From the NCBI GenBank assembly GCA_946628545.1, contig CAMOWU010000011.1, positions 1 through 50,335 on the forward strand: a stretch of 50,335 bases of DNA, written 5' to 3'. Under the pieces are notes generated by a model that was not told where the DNA came from, did not search any database, and worked only from the letters and a program-made list of their open reading frames with translations. Every line of letters starts with the position of its first letter. Position 1 is the first letter of the stretch. Made by a program: the position numbers and the translations under genes. The DNA is from an uncultured Bacteroides sp. (GTDB lineage Bacteria; Bacteroidota; Bacteroidia; Bacteroidales; Bacteroidaceae). This document shows positions 33,784 to 42,177 of this stretch, in pieces.

Positions 33784-35673
33784 ATGTCAAGGATATCATT
33801 TTGCGAATTACAGATCAATAGGGGTCAAAATGATGAATTTTGCAACTTTTTCGACCTCCTTGTGCATCATTCTCGTTCTTTTTCCTTACCTTTGTGTTTC
33901 AACAACCAAACGACAAAAGAAATCATTATCAAACACAAAAAGAACATACATAGACACCTCTGTTTGAGTTTGTTTTTCCTCTGCTTGCCAGCCTTTCTGC
34001 CAACCTTGTGGGCAGAGAGAGTGGATACAGTTGCGGCATGCCCTGAAATACACATTGAAGCCGAGCACCTTCCCGACCTGAATGTGGCGCGCTGTGGGCA
34101 CACCACCATCCTTGCAGGCAACGAGCCACTGGTAGTTGGCGGCCACACCACAGGTTTCGTGCCCACACCCACAGCCGAGTATTACCATGACGGGCAGTGG
34201 CATCTACTAACAACAGTGTACACACACGATGAAGGTTTCGCCATACCCATGCGCAATGGCAAAGTGCTCATTGCCGGTGGCCATGAGCAGCATCTAGGCA
34301 TAGGCCATATCTTTGCCCTCGAACTATACGACCCTCAGACCCACACCTTCGAGGGGTATGGCTGCCTTGACAAAAAGCGCACCTGGGCAGAATGTATGGA
34401 AATGGACAGTGGCAAAGTGATCATAAGCGGCAACTGGTATGCCGACGACGGCATTGAGTGCTACCAAGACGACAGACAATGCATGAACGTCAAGGATGTC
34501 TCTTGTGCACGAACCTTACCTTATATCTTCCGTACTGGACGTGATGACGCCATCATCCTCGGTGGCATAGACGAACATGGAGAGCCCTACGACACTATTG
34601 TCATCGACCGTCTGAAAGGCGATGCCTTCACACTTCCCTTCTTTGAACAGTGGAAACCGCTGAGCCATCTACTCAAGACGGAGCACCGCAGTGCCGACAG
34701 TTTTATCGGCGATGAAACCACTGGCCAATACGACTATCTGATGGCCGTGAGCAATCAACAGGGACAGGTGGCCATCGCTCAGATCCACAACGGCCAGTTC
34801 TCCATCCTGCCCACCGTGTGCCCCATACCCACAAGAAGCCAGTTCGGGGCTATCAAGTATTTCACCACCGTTATCGTCGACCGTCAAGCCCTGCGCGGCT
34901 ATATCGTTGGCAACGACGAGAACCTCAAGCGACTTTACGTGCTAGCTATGGACTATACACACAATCCCGCCCCGCTCACGCTGTACTATACAGACACTTT
35001 GGAGAACATAGGTTTGCAAACTCCCATCCTGACCCCTGAGGGCAACCTACTGATCGCAGGCGGTTTTGCCAACAACAACTTCACGCCCCAATCCTCTGCC
35101 TTGGTGCTCCATGTCTCAGCAAACAGCCCTTCCACCACAGCTTTCTCCTCGCTTTGGTTGCTCATAGTGATGTTGGGCTTGGTTGCCTTAGGCATCAGTG
35201 CAGCAATCGCACTGCGCCGCCGCAAGAAGGACGCAGATAACCACGTTTCCCCGGTAGCAGCAGAAACAGCGGAAAATGCAGAAATAGAAGAAACGGCAAA
35301 AACATCAGAAACGGCGGATGCCACAAGCACCTACCCCTTCAACGACATCCTCATCCAGCGCATTGTGGCTTTGATGGAAGAGGAACGCATGTTCCTTCGC
35401 AACGACCTAAAAGTGGCAGACATGGCAGAAGCCTTGCATACAAGTTCACGTACCGTCTCTGAATGTATCAAGGCTCAACGTGGACACACTTTCACACAAT
35501 TTGTCAATGGCTACCGTATCGAACACGCCAAGCAGTTGATGCAAAATCGGCCAGATACCAAGATGATCACTATTGCCTTGAATTCAGGTTTTACCAACGA
35601 GACATCATTCTTCCGTACATTCAAGGCTTTTGTGGGCAAAACTCCCAGTGAATGGATGTCTTCAATCGACTGA
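33784..35673 (+). CDS. membrane-spanning propeller/AraC one-component regulator
   Basis: A signal-like segment (KHKKNIHRH, then LCLSLFFLCLPAFLPTLWA) is followed by a periplasmic kelch-like beta-propeller (VLIAGGHEQHLG, AIILGGIDEHGE, NLLIAGGFANNN). One membrane helix lies near 456-480, an alanine/glutamate/threonine-rich linker follows, and a cytoplasmic AraC HTH domain covers about 515-625 (LHTSSRTVSECIKAQRG, NSGFTNETSFFRTFKAFVG). It has no kinase or receiver parts, so ligand binding outside would act directly on DNA binding inside. The start is uncertain: the ATG at 33784 puts 46 non-signal residues before the signal and lies upstream of a strong -7 box at 33887. The true start may be a rare codon near 33922-33928. 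The likely target is the TerB cluster just downstream. Confidence 0.75.
   Translation: MSRISFCELQINRGQNDEFCNFFDLLVHHSRSFSLPLCFNNQTTKEIIIKHKKNIHRHLCLSLFFLCLPAFLPTLWAERVDTVAACPEIHIEAEHLPDLNVARCGHTTILAGNEPLVVGGHTTGFVPTPTAEYYHDGQWHLLTTVYTHDEGFAIPMRNGKVLIAGGHEQHLGIGHIFALELYDPQTHTFEGYGCLDKKRTWAECMEMDSGKVIISGNWYADDGIECYQDDRQCMNVKDVSCARTLPYIFRTGRDDAIILGGIDEHGEPYDTIVIDRLKGDAFTLPFFEQWKPLSHLLKTEHRSADSFIGDETTGQYDYLMAVSNQQGQVAIAQIHNGQFSILPTVCPIPTRSQFGAIKYFTTVIVDRQALRGYIVGNDENLKRLYVLAMDYTHNPAPLTLYYTDTLENIGLQTPILTPEGNLLIAGGFANNNFTPQSSALVLHVSANSPSTTAFSSLWLLIVMLGLVALGISAAIALRRRKKDADNHVSPVAAETAENAEIEETAKTSETADATSTYPFNDILIQRIVALMEEERMFLRNDLKVADMAEALHTSSRTVSECIKAQRGHTFTQFVNGYRIEHAKQLMQNRPDTKMITIALNSGFTNETSFFRTFKAFVGKTPSEWMSSID
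33887..33894 (+). promoter_or_regulatory. -7 box inside the annotated start of the propeller/AraC gene
   Basis: TACCTTTG is a full TAnnTTTG match; TTG at 33860-33862 is 24 bp upstream, a little far. Transcription would start near 33901, after the only upstream ATG in frame. Confidence 0.45.
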
Positions 35674-35715
35674 CAAATCTTGCAATGTCAGTTGATGTGC
35701 AAAAATTGTAAGTCC

Positions 35716-35761
35716 AAGTTTACTCCTTTGGGTATATATTTGCACATAAGTTTACCAAAGG
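35716..35761. promoter_or_regulatory. promoter and repeat motifs before the TerB cluster
   Basis: TATATTTG at 35735-35742 is a full -7 match. AAGTTTAC occurs at 35716-35723 and 35748-35755, 32 bp apart (about three turns). CCTTTGG (35725-35731) and CCAAAGG (35755-35761) form an inverted pair flanking the -7 box. These could be regulator half-sites, possibly for the AraC-type protein just upstream. Confidence 0.45.
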
Positions 35762-35826
35762 AACATCTCGGCAATGAAGATACATCACGGATATTTAATA
35801 CTAACCAATAACTATTGCAAAAAACT

Positions 35827-36627
35827 ATGGCATCATTTCTGCAAAATCTGATTAACAATGCTACAAACAGCATGACTGAGGGAATCAACAAAAGAGTGGA
35901 GGACGGCACGTTCAATCGTCTGGCCAGTAAATTCAGCAAAGGCATCAACAGTCTGGGTGCTGGTATGGTGAGTATTGTCAACATGGCCGAAAACGCCTTC
36001 GGCAAGGTGAAGGACAAGGTCTCCCAGGCAAAATCTGACCGTGAACAGGAACGAGCCGAACGCAGAGCCGATAAGGAAGAGCGTGAGCGCAAGGCAGAAC
36101 AGCTGCGAGCAGAGTGTCTGGCTATGATGGAACAGGGAGTAGTGGCATCGGGGCAATCTGACGACGAGTGTGATTACGTGTCGCCCATCGCCCTTAGCGA
36201 TGATTTCATGGACCGTCTGGCTCGCATCTTCGACATTCAGGATGAGGACGACCTGCACATGTTGTGTTTGACACGCCTCACGGCGCAAACAGCCCTGTTC
36301 TTTGCCAACTGCGACGGCGACTACACCGAGAAAGAGCGCGAGAATATTGAAAGATTCAAGGACATGGTTTACGAATACCTCGACGGCATGAGCGAGGGTT
36401 CATCAGATGCCATTGAGTTCTTATTCGACGGCATAGACCGTCCATGTACGATTGATGAGATCATGTCCATGACCCATCGCTTCACCGACAATCTGGACGA
36501 TAAGGACCGTAAGGAGACGATTGAGAGCATCGACTGGCTGGTCAGCCAGATTGTTGAGGCCGATGAACGTGCCGACATGCAGACTGATGAATATTACAAA
36601 ATGTGGATTAAAGAGTTTAAACTATGA
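35827..36627 (+). CDS. TerB-like protein with coiled-coil N-terminus
   Basis: A 266-residue cytosolic protein with no signal peptide. The first 60 residues are amphipathic (FLQNLINNATNSMTEGINKR), then comes a highly charged coiled coil (about 65-100: SDREQERAERRADKEERERK). The C-terminal half is an all-helical TerB/DjlA-N-like domain, with the acidic metal-type loop NCDGDYTEKERENIERF near 160. TerB domains are known from tellurite-resistance and membrane-linked stress modules; tellurite itself need not be the substrate. The ATG at 35827 is preferred over a TTG at 35815. It overlaps the next gene by 4 bp (ATGA) and begins the cluster. Confidence 0.75.
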   Translation: MASFLQNLINNATNSMTEGINKRVEDGTFNRLASKFSKGINSLGAGMVSIVNMAENAFGKVKDKVSQAKSDREQERAERRADKEERERKAEQLRAECLAMMEQGVVASGQSDDECDYVSPIALSDDFMDRLARIFDIQDEDDLHMLCLTRLTAQTALFFANCDGDYTEKERENIERFKDMVYEYLDGMSEGSSDAIEFLFDGIDRPCTIDEIMSMTHRFTDNLDDKDRKETIESIDWLVSQIVEADERADMQTDEYYKMWIKEFKL

Positions 36628-36863
36628 AAAGTTGTTGGAAGAAAGGATGTATCATCTATTGTATTCTTGCCGTTCCCGGGCTTCTCATGATGTATGGGAT
36701 ATACTCCATCATGGCAAACCATTCGGACGAGCGTGTAAGAAAAGATTTACAGGATTCTATTGTGATTGATGAAGAGCAGACGGTCCCCTTCGGCTTGTCG
36801 GACGATGAAGGACTGTTGCCACCAGCCGACTCCGACTCCATCAACCTGACGCCGGGTGGTTAA
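36624..36863 (+). CDS. small single-pass membrane protein, unknown
   Basis: 79 residues: a short cysteine- and lysine-containing start (MKSCWKKGC), one membrane helix (IIYCILAVPGLLMMYGIYSI) and an acidic, probably periplasmic tail ending LTPGG. The start overlaps the TerB-like gene by 4 bp, so translation is coupled. I do not recognise the family. Its topology (lysines before the helix) places the N-terminus inside. It may anchor or sense for the TerB-like partner. Confidence 0.65.
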   Translation: MKSCWKKGCIIYCILAVPGLLMMYGIYSIMANHSDERVRKDLQDSIVIDEEQTVPFGLSDDEGLLPPADSDSINLTPGG

Positions 36864-36901
36864 CTTCCAAGTATATATAAGACCAACAAAAGGCACTCCG
36901 A

Positions 36902-37018
36902 AAGGGCAGCATCATGAATAAAAGAAACGATTTTGCCCTTGCAGGGCGCAACAGCAAACCACATCATAATCCCAGTGCGATGCCCTGGGCTATAGGAAGG
37001 TTGCCCCTTCGGGGCACA
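36902..37018. repeat. intergenic palindrome cluster between cluster genes 2 and 3
   Basis: The 207-bp gap has three small hairpins: GCCCT-TGC-AGGGC (36936-36948), CCCAG...CTGGG (36972-36990) and TGCCCC-TTC-GGGGCA (37003-37017). The first is preceded by AAGGGCA (36902-36908), which can also pair with TGCCCTT. The look matches dispersed intergenic repeats of this phylum. As it lies inside the cluster it could act on the message. Confidence 0.5.
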
Positions 37019-37070
37019 CTTCCGCACTTCCGAAACTTGGATTCCTTAACTATCAGACTATAGAATTATT

Positions 37071-38318
37071 ATGGCATATTGTGAAAAATGTGGGCATCTG
37101 AACAACGATGACGCTTCGTTCTGTAATGCATGTGGTGCGCCGTTGAAGGGAGCTGATGACACCACAAAGGTTCCCCCGCGATGGGAACGCATCCACCTGC
37201 AACGTGAGGATGATACTAGCCGTGACGACACTCCGCCACGTCGTGAGAAGAGTCCTGGTGTCTGGAGTTACATGATCGCGAAAAAGAAAAAAGCCGAGGA
37301 AAAATCTGAAAAGCAGCAATCAGAGAAGAAAAAGAAAGGTGGCTGTCTGAGGCATATCCTTGGATGGATTATCGGCTTGGGTGTTTTCTTCGTTCTATGG
37401 ACGTTGTTAGTGAAAGCCTGCAGTGACGAAGAGGATGGCGGAAAAGAAATTCAGGATCCCGCGAAATTTGAGCGTGTCATGAGTCAGTCGTCTGTTGATT
37501 CACTACAGGCGGCCATTGGTTTTCCCCAGACTACTGACGACGTGGCCCCCCTTGGCGGCGACTACAAAGTCAGGACACATGGTGTTGCGATTACCGTTTC
37601 CCTTGAACCGGCTCAGAATGGCAAGGTGGTGGGTAATGCAGCCATGAAGCTGGGTAGCCGTTCGAAGTTCAAAGGAGTCTATGCCTACTGTGGCAACAGC
37701 ATCTATGGTATTTACGAAAACGAAGAGGAAATAGGTGGAAATCCCCGTAATTACTTCTTCGCTCGTCCCGACCGTGAGTCGATCCTGATGATAGACGACG
37801 GTAAACACTATACTCTGGAGCGCACGGTACCGTTTAAGGGTAGCGGCACGAACACGCTGCTCAGCCGCGACTATGAAAAGTGTAAGGACGAAGCCAGTAT
37901 GGCGGGAATCATCAAGGAAGAAGGCTTCCCTGAGAAATATGAGGACAACGCTCCTCAATTCGGTACCTATAGCTATAGGTTGGAAAATAATGGCGAGACA
38001 CATTCCATGAGTGTTCAGCTTGAGCCGTACGAAGGCGAGAATAAGATGATTGTTGCCAGAACCACCTATTTAGCTGATGAAAAACCCATGGGGAGAGGCT
38101 TTGTCGGCTATTGTGGTTTCAGTATCTATGCAGTATTTATGAAAGAGATGGATAGGAAACCATACGAAGATGACGACATCGATTTGGATAGGCCTCATAC
38201 AAATGACTATTTCTATGCAAATCCCGACGGCTCCATCAGTTTGTATTTTGACGGCTCAGAAAAAATAAGAATGAAACTTGGCAATGTGGAAACAGTCAAG
38301 TTAGATGACTTAAGGTAG
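37071..38318 (+). CDS. zinc-ribbon membrane protein with duplicated outer domain
   Basis: 415 residues. A cytoplasmic zinc ribbon has cysteines 4, 7, 18 and 21 (CEKCG, CNACG). A lysine-rich coiled segment leads to one membrane helix (HILGWIIGLGVFFVLWTLLV, about 103-122). The outer part holds two copies of one domain: the first begins near APLGGDYKVRTHG and has VYAYCGNSIYGIYE and NYFFARPD; the second begins near APQFGTYSYRLEN and has FVGYCGFSIYAVFM and DYFYANPDG. The domain is unknown to me. The gene precedes the large protein by only 7 bp, so both are surely co-transcribed. Confidence 0.8.
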   Translation: MAYCEKCGHLNNDDASFCNACGAPLKGADDTTKVPPRWERIHLQREDDTSRDDTPPRREKSPGVWSYMIAKKKKAEEKSEKQQSEKKKKGGCLRHILGWIIGLGVFFVLWTLLVKACSDEEDGGKEIQDPAKFERVMSQSSVDSLQAAIGFPQTTDDVAPLGGDYKVRTHGVAITVSLEPAQNGKVVGNAAMKLGSRSKFKGVYAYCGNSIYGIYENEEEIGGNPRNYFFARPDRESILMIDDGKHYTLERTVPFKGSGTNTLLSRDYEKCKDEASMAGIIKEEGFPEKYEDNAPQFGTYSYRLENNGETHSMSVQLEPYEGENKMIVARTTYLADEKPMGRGFVGYCGFSIYAVFMKEMDRKPYEDDDIDLDRPHTNDYFYANPDGSISLYFDGSEKIRMKLGNVETVKLDDLR

Positions 38319-38325
38319 AAATAGT

Positions 38326-41300
38326 ATGCTGACCGAACGTTTCACGAAAGTCCTTTTGGCTCTTATTGCCCTGCTTTTGACGTTTGTGCTCCCCACGGTA
38401 GCCGGCCCGGATGATGGTGACGAGGCAAGAACAAAGCCTTTTTCCATTGACCAGACCCATGCTGGCGGGGAATATAAGGTGCGCTTCACGATAGAAGGCG
38501 CCAGCGGTATTGCCGCTTCCAGTCAGGGTACTGATTACGCCCAACTCGAAGGTCATGCTGCCCCCGATGGAACCATCACCATCACGATGGAGTGGTTGGA
38601 GTGTAACGGCTCAGAGCGTGACTTGCAACTGAAGATGATCGATGTGCTCATGGGCAACCAAGTCAACAATGGCGATGCCGAGCGCAGCGATGATGAGAAA
38701 TTGTTCACCAAGAGCAGCACGGGTTTCGACAACTCACTCGACCGTGTAGTCTATACCTTCAACTGTGCCGATTACCAAAAGGCCGACCCCTCAACGAATG
38801 ACTCCGTACTGATGGTCACAGCCTTCAGCACTGTCCAGTTAGGCAGTAATGTCACCGAGACACATGTCTATCTGAAACTGACGCTCGATGGCAATGCCGG
38901 TCTGCACTATGAGGAGGACAACGAGGCCGGTGAGAATGGCGGCGCTGAACAGTACATCATTCCTGTGATTATCGGCGCAGGGCTGATAGGTGGCGCCGAG
39001 TGGATGCGCAAAAGGAGAAAGAACAAGAAAGAGGCTGAGGGTGACGGCGAGGATGACGGCGAGGGTGACGGCGAGGGTGACACCCCCGACATGTTGGAGA
39101 TGGAACTCTACAAGGACTTTGGCGACACACTGTTAGCCGGCGATGATCCTGCACGTGTGAGCGCCTGTATTGTGCGTCACCCTGCCGATGGTCCGGAGTA
39201 TGTCGATAAGCAGTTGACGAGTAAGATCCAGATTTTTGCCGACGACGGCTATACAGCCGTGGAGGAGGAAGGTGTCATCAACGGTTGGAAATGTGCTTTG
39301 GTGCAGGCTCCCAACTGGGAAACGCCGCCCGAGGAGGCTGTCGTGCAGTTCCGGGTAGCTTCTGCCGGTGCCAGTTATACCAACCGCATACACTTCAAAG
39401 TCAGGGCAAGCATGGTGGTGTTCGGTCAGGAAAACCTGACTCTGCCAGCCTGTCACCAGAAGGAGGTGAGGCTTCCGTTCTACGTACAGGGCATCGAGGG
39501 CAGCGACGCAGACGTGACTGTGACTGTCCGGGGCAAGGAACGCAATAATGCCGACTACAAAGCCAAGGCAGAGTGGGACGCCAAGGCCCAACTGTGGAAC
39601 GCCGTCATTACCGACCTGTGGCAGGACGTGAATGAGAATGAGGAGTATATGCCTGGTGACTTCCTCACCTATTACATAGATGTGGAAGCCAAGAGCAAGG
39701 GAGGCCTGGTCGTCAAGGGCCGTCTGCCACTTTACCGTTTCTATATGGGCCTGGCCTTCCAGATGGACGGCAACGACGTGGGCTGCTACCTGGAGGAGTA
39801 TGATCCCGTCCACCACACCAATGCCTTGGACGTGGTGAAGATGGACGACAAGGAATACACACCTGCTGAGACGCGCTGTTCACTGCGCTTGTTCGATTAC
39901 GACGAGGACAAGAACCAGCTTGTCGTCATTAACCCTGTCGTAAGCGCCAACCCCGATGACTTTAAGGTGACCGCACTGCACAAGAGCGATCAGGAGCAGG
40001 TGGACAAACTCGGTCTGCAGCTCGTCATCCGCAGTTCCGCTAATGGTTCCCCTTCGTACCGTTTGCGCTGCCGCCGCGGAGTGCTCAATGCCCCTAACCG
40101 CATCAATGCCGTCATAGAGGTGAAGAGTCACATGGGAGGTGTGGAGTTGACTTTCAAACGCGTTGTCCGACTGCTGTCGCAGGCGCGGCCCTCGTTCAAG
40201 AGCGCCATCGAGTTAGCCGAGTGGCAGAAAGAGCAGAACCGCATACGCGACGTATTGGAGAGCATAGACCATGATATTAGCGTCATGGGCCTTGGCGACC
40301 GCCTGGCTCCGCTGGTGCAGTACATCCAACTGCAGTTGGAAGCGTACCAGCAGGACGGCCACTTCGGTTTCGACCGTCGCAACGTGAAGGCCATACAAAA
40401 GACCTATCACAACGTATTGGAAGGCGAGCAGGGCAATGCGAACCAACATACTCTGGTGGCTTGCGATAACCTTGAGGAGGTATGCTGGGAGTTCTTCAAG
40501 AGCATGCGTAGCACCGTCAACGACATGGGAACAATCCCGAAACTGTTTGCCAGCGTGGCTACGTTTGGTGCGTTCGACATAGCCGTCGGCGCCATTGAGG
40601 TGGTGGGAAAGATGAAAGACTATGTGGACAAGGGTGGCAACAGTGTTTTTGGTGCCTTCACCGTAGGTGCTTGGCAGGTGACGAAAACGTACCTGATTGA
40701 GAAGGCGATGAGTCTCGGCACAAGCATGGCGAAGAACTACTGGAAGAGTGGCGGTGACATCAAGAACACATGGAACCTGACGAAGGGCGATGCGAAGAAC
40801 CTGTTGCTCAAGGAAATCAATTCGGTGAAGGAGTTCGGCAAGAAGTTCCAGGCCGCCGAGAACGCGAAGACCCGTAACACACAGTCAACAAAGAAGGCCG
40901 ACGAGCTGTTGAAGGAAGCCAAGAAGAATCCCCTCAAGAACTCTGAATACAGCGATGAAGCCATTAAGTACGGACGTACGCGTGCTCAGAAAAACCTGAA
41001 GGAATTGCAAGACTCCATCGACGCCCTGAAGAAGAACCCCACAGAGGCCAACCTCATGCGCCGCAACGAGGCCATTATCCGTTGTCAGCAGGACAAGCAG
41101 ACCATGATGATGCTGAAGGGTCAGAGCAACATCGAGACCATTGCAGTGGCAAACAACAATGTGAACTTCGTTGAGTGTCGAAAGGTGCTGAATGGTCACC
41201 TGGACAAGGTGTACAAAGCCACAGACAAACGTGTTCAGCAACGTCTGTCGAAGTTGTATCCAGACTTGAATCCTGATGAAGTGATTATCTATGGTGCTAC

Positions 41301-42012
41301 GACGTCAGACAAGGTAAAGCTGTTAAGCGGCAAGAGCGTCACGTTCGACCGCGACATCACTTATTATTACATCGACAAAGTGACAGGCAATAAGGTGTAT
41401 TTCCCTCAGCGTATTACGCAGCAGATCTACGCCGAAGAGTTTTACGAGGTAGCCAAACTCGGCACCCGCCAGAGTTCCTCCGCCATCATGAAGGCTACTA
41501 ACGACGCTGCGAGGGAGTTTGCCAAGAAGATGGACCAGACTGTAGTCCAGGACGTGCTACGCCATTCCGAGAGCTATGGTGTAGATCTTCCGAAGATGAT
41601 CGAGAAGGCGCTACAGGGTCAGAAACTGACTAATCCCGAGAAGGTGGCAGAGGCTGTGCTTTATAAGGGTCAGGAGCGCTTCTACATTGCCGAGAAGCTG
41701 ATGAAGGCCGCCAAGAAGGCCGGTAATGACTCGCTTGACCTTCAGGCCTCAGCCATCAGTGAACTGATGGAAGGCTGCCGCCAGCAGGTGAAGGTCTTTG
41801 ATTTGCTCGACGCGCGCGACATCGCCCGCATGGGTACGAACGGTGGAAGCATGATTTCCAGCACGCTGCGTAACGGCATTGCAGTGCTGAGAAAGTTGGC
41901 CGTGGATGGAAGCACTGATGCCAAGACGGCTCAGAGTGCCCTCAGTGCTATCGGCCTCACCTTCGAGGAGATTACCAAGGAGATGTACCGCACGGTTCTC
42001 AAAATAGGATGA
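38326..42012 (+). CDS. large membrane-anchored protein of unknown function
   Basis: 1228 residues. A signal peptide (to about VA-GPDDGDE) and an outer domain of about 180 residues (with GGEYKVRFTIEGASG, similar in style to the neighbour's GGDYKVR) lead to one membrane helix at about 211-226, followed by RKRRKNKK, so the rest should be cytoplasmic. An acidic GDGE linker encoded by 12-bp repeats comes next. Then there are beta-rich, immunoglobulin-like domains (about 255-580) and a long helical region. The final about 250 residues contain GATTSDKVKLLSGKSVTFDRD (split here: GATTSDKV, then VTFDRDITYYY at 1005), a motif of a type seen in toxin-like tails, but I cannot assign it. No family recognised with confidence. 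Confidence 0.75.
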   Translation: MLTERFTKVLLALIALLLTFVLPTVAGPDDGDEARTKPFSIDQTHAGGEYKVRFTIEGASGIAASSQGTDYAQLEGHAAPDGTITITMEWLECNGSERDLQLKMIDVLMGNQVNNGDAERSDDEKLFTKSSTGFDNSLDRVVYTFNCADYQKADPSTNDSVLMVTAFSTVQLGSNVTETHVYLKLTLDGNAGLHYEEDNEAGENGGAEQYIIPVIIGAGLIGGAEWMRKRRKNKKEAEGDGEDDGEGDGEGDTPDMLEMELYKDFGDTLLAGDDPARVSACIVRHPADGPEYVDKQLTSKIQIFADDGYTAVEEEGVINGWKCALVQAPNWETPPEEAVVQFRVASAGASYTNRIHFKVRASMVVFGQENLTLPACHQKEVRLPFYVQGIEGSDADVTVTVRGKERNNADYKAKAEWDAKAQLWNAVITDLWQDVNENEEYMPGDFLTYYIDVEAKSKGGLVVKGRLPLYRFYMGLAFQMDGNDVGCYLEEYDPVHHTNALDVVKMDDKEYTPAETRCSLRLFDYDEDKNQLVVINPVVSANPDDFKVTALHKSDQEQVDKLGLQLVIRSSANGSPSYRLRCRRGVLNAPNRINAVIEVKSHMGGVELTFKRVVRLLSQARPSFKSAIELAEWQKEQNRIRDVLESIDHDISVMGLGDRLAPLVQYIQLQLEAYQQDGHFGFDRRNVKAIQKTYHNVLEGEQGNANQHTLVACDNLEEVCWEFFKSMRSTVNDMGTIPKLFASVATFGAFDIAVGAIEVVGKMKDYVDKGGNSVFGAFTVGAWQVTKTYLIEKAMSLGTSMAKNYWKSGGDIKNTWNLTKGDAKNLLLKEINSVKEFGKKFQAAENAKTRNTQSTKKADELLKEAKKNPLKNSEYSDEAIKYGRTRAQKNLKELQDSIDALKKNPTEANLMRRNEAIIRCQQDKQTMMMLKGQSNIETIAVANNNVNFVECRKVLNGHLDKVYKATDKRVQQRLSKLYPDLNPDEVIIYGATTSDKVKLLSGKSVTFDRDITYYYIDKVTGNKVYFPQRITQQIYAEEFYEVAKLGTRQSSSAIMKATNDAAREFAKKMDQTVVQDVLRHSESYGVDLPKMIEKALQGQKLTNPEKVAEAVLYKGQERFYIAEKLMKAAKKAGNDSLDLQASAISELMEGCRQQVKVFDLLDARDIARMGTNGGSMISSTLRNGIAVLRKLAVDGSTDAKTAQSALSAIGLTFEEITKEMYRTVLKIG
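39037..39084 (+). repeat. four 12-bp tandem repeats (acidic linker)
   Basis: GAGGGTGACGGC repeated at 39037-39048, 39049-39060 (one change), 39061-39072 and 39073-39084 (last unit ends ACC). It encodes the EGDGEDDGEGDGEGD linker after the membrane helix; gain or loss of a unit keeps the frame. Confidence 0.85.
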
Positions 42013-42058
42013 TGTGGATATCTTTCAAGATAGAAAACCCTTTTATAAAGAACGAATC

Positions 42059-42175
42059 ATGGAAGTATTGAAGTTCCATGGATTGTTAGTCGTTGCTATG
42101 GTGGCTATAACGCTGATGATGGCTGCCTGAGGTGGCAAGCCCGATGTCTTTCTGGGTGCCAGTCGATATGATTAA
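42059..42175 (+). pseudogene. tiny lipoprotein-like frame stopped by TGA at the lipobox cysteine
   Basis: An ATG at 42059 opens MEVLKFHGLLVVAMVAITLM, then MAA and TGA (42128-42130), 23 codons. Read through, the frame continues GGKPDVFLGASRYD to TAA at 42173. The string LMMAA-stop-GGK is exactly a lipoprotein signal with its cysteine codon changed to TGA. It lies 46 bp after the large cluster gene and just before a terminator. It could be a broken lipoprotein or a working 23-residue membrane peptide. Confidence 0.45.
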
Positions 42176-42177
42176 GT

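Noticed and set aside
33668..33967. A 99-codon plus-strand frame before the kelch/AraC regulator.
   Set aside because: It overlaps the promoter and signal region in another frame, with no recognisable features.
35827..36627. Naming the TerB-like gene as tellurite resistance.
   Set aside because: No other ter genes (terC, terD, terZ) are present, and the TerB fold alone does not define that function.
36914..37063. A 49-codon frame (MNKRNDFALAGRNSK...) between the second and third genes of the TerB cluster, ending 8 bp before the next ATG.
   Set aside because: It runs through the palindromic repeat elements and has the composition of a frame produced by such repeats; no domain or signal is visible.
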